DNA of 8,533 nucleotides from Lachnoclostridium sp. UBA933. Its GTDB lineage: Bacteria > Bacillota > Clostridia > Lachnospirales > Lachnospiraceae. How positions within the stretch are numbered: position 1 is the stretch's first letter; every line of letters begins with the position of its first letter. The notes below the pieces were generated by a model, which saw only the letters and a program-made list of their open reading frames with translations, did not search any database and was not told where the DNA came from. The stretch is from the NCBI GenBank assembly GCA_002293545.1, contig DBDL01000176.1:1-8533 (forward strand), in the 5' to 3' direction. Position numbers and translations under genes: made by a program. Shown here piece by piece: positions 5,673 to 8,533 of the stretch.

Positions 5673-7322
5673 ATGACGCTTAAAAAAATGTATTCTTCCG
5701 TTATTAGACTAATTATTACGTTGTTATCGGCTGTTTCCGTATTTTTAATTGGTGTACAAGTTACCGTAACCATCTCCAATGGAATTACCAATGATATGTC
5801 AGAGATTCTATCTTTAGCCAACGGGGTTATGCAGACCAATGACAATCTAATCAAATTAATCCGCGTACATATTATCAACAATGATAACGAGGCATTTGAC
5901 ACCTACAATCAAATATTAAATGACCCTGCCAGCTTCAATGAAAAACTGGAACGGATGCAGGAAATCGGACTGGATCAGGAAGAAACGGCTTTGGTTGACG
6001 AGATGCTGGCAACCTTAGATACATTAGCCGCCATCGAGGGAGAGGCAATCGCCTCTATGGAACAAAACAAACATGACGAAGCAATTGCCATCCTTTTCAA
6101 TTCCGACTATATCGAATCGGACACCGCACTTTCCAATCTGACGATATCCTTAATCGACCATATCGAAAACCGGTTTACCGATTTGAAATCTAAAATAGAA
6201 CTGACCGTTACGATTCTGTTAGTCTTTACTTTTATATTATTTATACTGACCGCCGTTATTATCATCCGCAAACAAATCTATCAGCGGTCACGTATTCTGA
6301 GCCCTCTGGACAATTTCCGCAACATTGCCGACCAAATTGCAATCGGGAATATTGACGTTGCCTTACAGAAAGAAAACGAAGATGAAATCGGCAGTTTAGT
6401 CGATTCCCTTAACAATATGGCAGAAAGCATTCGTGAACAAGCCGCTGTTGTCAGTAAAGTGGCGGGCGGAAATTATCTTGTCGATGTCAAAAAGAGAAGT
6501 CAAAATGATATTCTCGGAGCGGCTTTTCATGATATGATCGAGATGACGACAAAGACAATCCGGCGTCTGAAAGATACGGCGGGCAATGTCAATGAAGTAT
6601 CTTCAAATATTGAGGGAGGCAGTATGGCTCTCGCTGAGGCTACAACGGATCAGATGGCGTCAATAAGCAATCTGGGGAATATTGTTACCCGTTTAACGGA
6701 AGATGCTGAAAAAAGTACGAAAAATACGATTGAGGCTCAAAACCTGATCTCGGAAATCCGGACAGAAGCAAATGACGGCGATCAAATCATGAAAGACATG
6801 GTAAAAAAAATGACGGAAATCCAATCCGCTGCCGCCGGGATATCCGAAATCATGAAAGCAATTGAAAGCATTTCCTTTCAGACCAATCTTTTGGCATTGA
6901 ATGCTTCTATTGAAGCGGCAAGAGCCGGCGAACACGGGAAAGGGTTTGCTGTTGTTGCCGATCAGGTACGTGTACTTGCCGGTAAAAGCAGTGAAGCGGT
7001 AGACCAAAGCGCCTCCATTATCCAGGGAGTCCTGGACAAAACGACGGAGGGTTCGGAAATGTCCAATCAAGCAGCTTCCGCACTGATACAAATTACAAAA
7101 GGGATCAATGATATTTCGGAAGTCATTCGTCAGATATCAGATTCTTTAACCCTGCAAAATGATTCCGTAAATGAAATCAACCAAGACGTCCGCCAGATTT
7201 CAAATCTGATAACGGATATCTCTGCTACAGCCGAAGAAAGCGCTTCTTCCACATCGGTTCTCTCAACGGATATCGAACGGCTCAATCAGATGATTGCGCA
7301 ATACCAGATACAGGAGAATTAA
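5673..7322 (+). CDS. Methyl-accepting chemotaxis protein
   Basis: This is a transmembrane chemoreceptor that would signal through CheW and CheA to the flagellar motor or another output; the ligand is unknown. The 549-residue protein has TM1 (about 10-34), an extracytoplasmic helical domain (about 35-174, four-helix-bundle MCP type), and TM2 (about 177-199, ending IIIRK). A HAMP domain follows (about 200-255). A further HAMP-like stretch (about 256-300, [10 protein letters not shown] then [10 protein letters not shown]) leads into the coiled-coil signalling domain (about 300-549). The hairpin tip is typical: [19 protein letters not shown] (402-420), then [20 protein letters not shown] (421-440), with Gln431 where Glu is usual. 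No C-terminal CheR-binding pentapeptide is present. The ATG at 5673 has AGAGGTG five bases upstream. An in-frame ATG at 5634 lies in the preceding terminator stem and has no ribosome binding site. No che genes are adjacent. Confidence 0.95.
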   Translation: MTLKKMYSSVIRLIITLLSAVSVFLIGVQVTVTISNGITNDMSEILSLANGVMQTNDNLIKLIRVHIINNDNEAFDTYNQILNDPASFNEKLERMQEIGLDQEETALVDEMLATLDTLAAIEGEAIASMEQNKHDEAIAILFNSDYIESDTALSNLTISLIDHIENRFTDLKSKIELTVTILLVFTFILFILTAVIIIRKQIYQRSRILSPLDNFRNIADQIAIGNIDVALQKENEDEIGSLVDSLNNMAESIREQAAVVSKVAGGNYLVDVKKRSQNDILGAAFHDMIEMTTKTIRRLKDTAGNVNEVSSNIEGGSMALAEATTDQMASISNLGNIVTRLTEDAEKSTKNTIEAQNLISEIRTEANDGDQIMKDMVKKMTEIQSAAAGISEIMKAIESISFQTNLLALNASIEAARAGEHGKGFAVVADQVRVLAGKSSEAVDQSASIIQGVLDKTTEGSEMSNQAASALIQITKGINDISEVIRQISDSLTLQNDSVNEINQDVRQISNLITDISATAEESASSTSVLSTDIERLNQMIAQYQIQEN

Positions 7323-7331
7323 ATGTTACCC

Positions 7332-7362
7332 TTGACTTTGACATAATGTCAGCCTTTATAAT
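7332..7362 (+). promoter_or_regulatory. MerR-type promoter and operator of the ABC export operon
   Basis: -35 TTGACT (7332-7337) and -10 TATAAT (7357-7362) are near consensus but separated by 19 bases, too long for efficient unaided use. Inside the spacer is a perfect palindrome TGACAT-A-ATGTCA (7339-7351), centred at spacer position 8, nearer the -35 box. This layout is the hallmark of promoters that MerR-family activators switch on by underwinding the spacer, and those regulators often control multidrug exporters. An alternative -35 TTGACA (7338-7343) is only 13 bases from TATAAT and unlikely to work. No merR gene lies in the window, so the regulator is inferred. Confidence 0.65.
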
Positions 7363-7401
7363 GACTTTATTACGTAAATAAAATCATAGGAGGCTGATAT
7401 T

Positions 7402-8145
7402 ATGGATGCAATCAAGGTAACAAAATTAACAAAGTGTTATAAAAACAAAACAATGGCACTGAATGATTTAAGTCTGAACGTGAAACAAGGTGAAATCTTC
7501 ACACTTCTTGGAAAGAACGGTGCGGGGAAATCCTCACTTATCAACACCCTGACCACATTTTTAAAGCCGACATCCGGTGACGTACGGATTTTGGGAAAGG
7601 ATTTGAGAAAGGAAGCCGCCGGCATCCGGAAAATCATTGCCTGCGTCGCGCAAAAGGTAACGATTGACACTCATTTATCACTGTCGGAAAACATGATATT
7701 TCAGGGACGGCTCTACGGAATGGATTCCCGCACGATAAAAAACCGGATGGAGCGCTTAATCAAAAGTTTTCGCCTGGAAGATTACCAAACAAAGAAAACC
7801 GCTGTCTACTCCGGCGGTATTTTAAGACGTCTGGATATTGCCATGAGTATGATATCCAATCCCCGGATACTCTTTTTGGATGAACCAACCGTCGGCTTGG
7901 ATATTGAAAGCCGTATGACGCTATGGGAATTAATCCGGCAAATCCAAACAGAATATCATACCACGGTCTTTCTCACAACACACTATCTTGAAGAAGCGGA
8001 CCGGTTAAGCGATACGGTCTGTATTATTAAGGACGGGCAGGAATTGATACAGGATACGCCGGAGCACCTCAAAAAGAGCATTGATACAGAAACCCCCAGT
8101 CTTGATGATGTATTCCTGGCTTTGACCAAAGAAAGGAGTGCATAA
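7402..8145 (+). CDS. ABC transporter ATP-binding protein, DrrA/multidrug export type
   Basis: This is the cytoplasmic ATPase subunit of an ABC-2 type exporter, 247 residues, complete for a single nucleotide-binding domain. Visible motifs are Walker A GKNGAGKS (37-44), Q-loop Gln84 (VAQK), signature YSGGILRRLDIA (136-147), Walker B ILFLDEPT (156-163), D-loop GLD (165-167) and the switch His194 (LTTHYLEEAD). The ending with SLDDVFLALT (233-242) is characteristic of the DrrA (daunorubicin resistance) and related drug or lipid exporter branch. The signature has Ile where the canonical LSGGQ has Gln, and this branch commonly varies there (YSGGM). The ribosome binding site is a perfect AGGAGG eight bases before the ATG. 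The stop codon overlaps the permease start (TAATG), showing translational coupling. The transported substrate cannot be told from this sequence. Confidence 0.95.
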   Translation: MDAIKVTKLTKCYKNKTMALNDLSLNVKQGEIFTLLGKNGAGKSSLINTLTTFLKPTSGDVRILGKDLRKEAAGIRKIIACVAQKVTIDTHLSLSENMIFQGRLYGMDSRTIKNRMERLIKSFRLEDYQTKKTAVYSGGILRRLDIAMSMISNPRILFLDEPTVGLDIESRMTLWELIRQIQTEYHTTVFLTTHYLEEADRLSDTVCIIKDGQELIQDTPEHLKKSIDTETPSLDDVFLALTKERSA

Positions 8146-8533
8146 TGATGGGAACAATAAATCTCTTTCTGCGTAATGTAAAATGGCGCTTTCAAAATCC
8201 GGTCACAATTTTCATGACGATGATACAACCATTGATGTGGCTGTTGATATTCAGTAATCTGTTTGGGAACAGTCCGGTCGGCAGCAGTAACTACACTTCC
8301 TTTATCTTACCCGGAATATTAGTTATGAGCATATTGAACGGTGCGGGAATGAGCGGAATTGCAAACTATTACCTGAAAGAAAACGGCTCCTTCTACCGTA
8401 TTGCCATTTCCCCGGTAAGCCGCGGTTCCATCATCATGGGATATTTTTTAGACGTTGCTGTTTCCTCTGCGATACAAAGTCTTATATTATTTATCATTGC
8501 CTTCTTTATGTCAGTTCGGGTGAATACGGGATT
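8145..8533 (+). CDS. ABC-2 type permease, N-terminal part (runs off the window)
   Basis: This is the membrane subunit of the exporter, DrrB/ABC-2 family; 129 residues are visible and the frame is open at the right edge. After a short cytoplasmic amphipathic start (FLRNVKWRFQNP) come hydrophobic spans at about 20-40, 52-72 and 97-123. The loop after the second span, LKENGSFYRIAISPVSR (77-93), is the conserved ABC-2 segment expected to contact the ATPase. The ATG at 8145 overlaps the ATPase stop by one base and has AGGAG six bases upstream; the adjacent ATG at 8148 is an alternative. Family members are usually about 240-260 residues, so roughly half lies outside the window. Confidence 0.92.
   Translation, partial: MMGTINLFLRNVKWRFQNPVTIFMTMIQPLMWLLIFSNLFGNSPVGSSNYTSFILPGILVMSILNGAGMSGIANYYLKENGSFYRIAISPVSRGSIIMGYFLDVAVSSAIQSLILFIIAFFMSVRVNTG

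Noticed and set aside
7366..7382. TTACGTAA palindrome between the ABC promoter and its ribosome binding site
   Set aside because: Only 8 bp are symmetric in AT-rich DNA and the flanking bases do not continue the symmetry, so it is weak evidence for a second operator.

Overview
The window reads as a chromosomal segment of a low-to-moderate GC Gram-positive anaerobe, most likely a clostridium of the Lachnospiraceae type. The evidence is a T-box leader, a Firmicutes-style PcrA helicase beside a DUF1836 protein, strong AGGAGG-like ribosome binding sites, and protein sequences of clostridial character. No phage, insertion sequence, CRISPR array, tRNA or rRNA is visible. It looks like core housekeeping DNA flanked by sensory and export genes, and I do not see a clearly new multi-gene system in it.

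Left part, all on the minus strand (1-2252). A 23S rRNA m5U methyltransferase gene (rlmD/rumA type, 784-2151) is followed 47 bases later by the remnant of a GNAT acetyltransferase (457-736). The remnant keeps recognisable N- and C-terminal pieces, but the middle is deleted and the frame is shifted. Next comes a separate minus-strand transcription unit with a sigma-A promoter at 374-401, a T-box leader, an antiterminator and an intrinsic terminator ending near 108. The T-box-controlled gene lies off the left edge. By position the specifier is best read as UGG (Trp), but the UGGU acceptor-binding bulge predicts a tRNA with A73, which does not fit the usual tRNA-Trp.

Middle, plus strand (2271-5640). 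Back-to-back promoters around 2224-2300 drive rlmD leftward and a DUF1836 protein plus pcrA rightward. DUF1836 and pcrA are 14 bases apart and probably co-transcribed. A 90-residue single-span membrane protein with a strikingly acidic tail follows and is closed by a good intrinsic terminator.

Right part, plus strand (5673-8533). A complete transmembrane methyl-accepting chemotaxis protein (549 aa) is followed by an ABC export operon: an ATPase of the DrrA/multidrug type and the start of its ABC-2 permease, cut by the window edge. The promoter of that operon has a 19-bp spacer with a palindrome nearer the -35 box. This is the geometry of promoters activated by MerR-family regulators, and it is the best regulatory lead in the window. 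The regulator itself is not present here.
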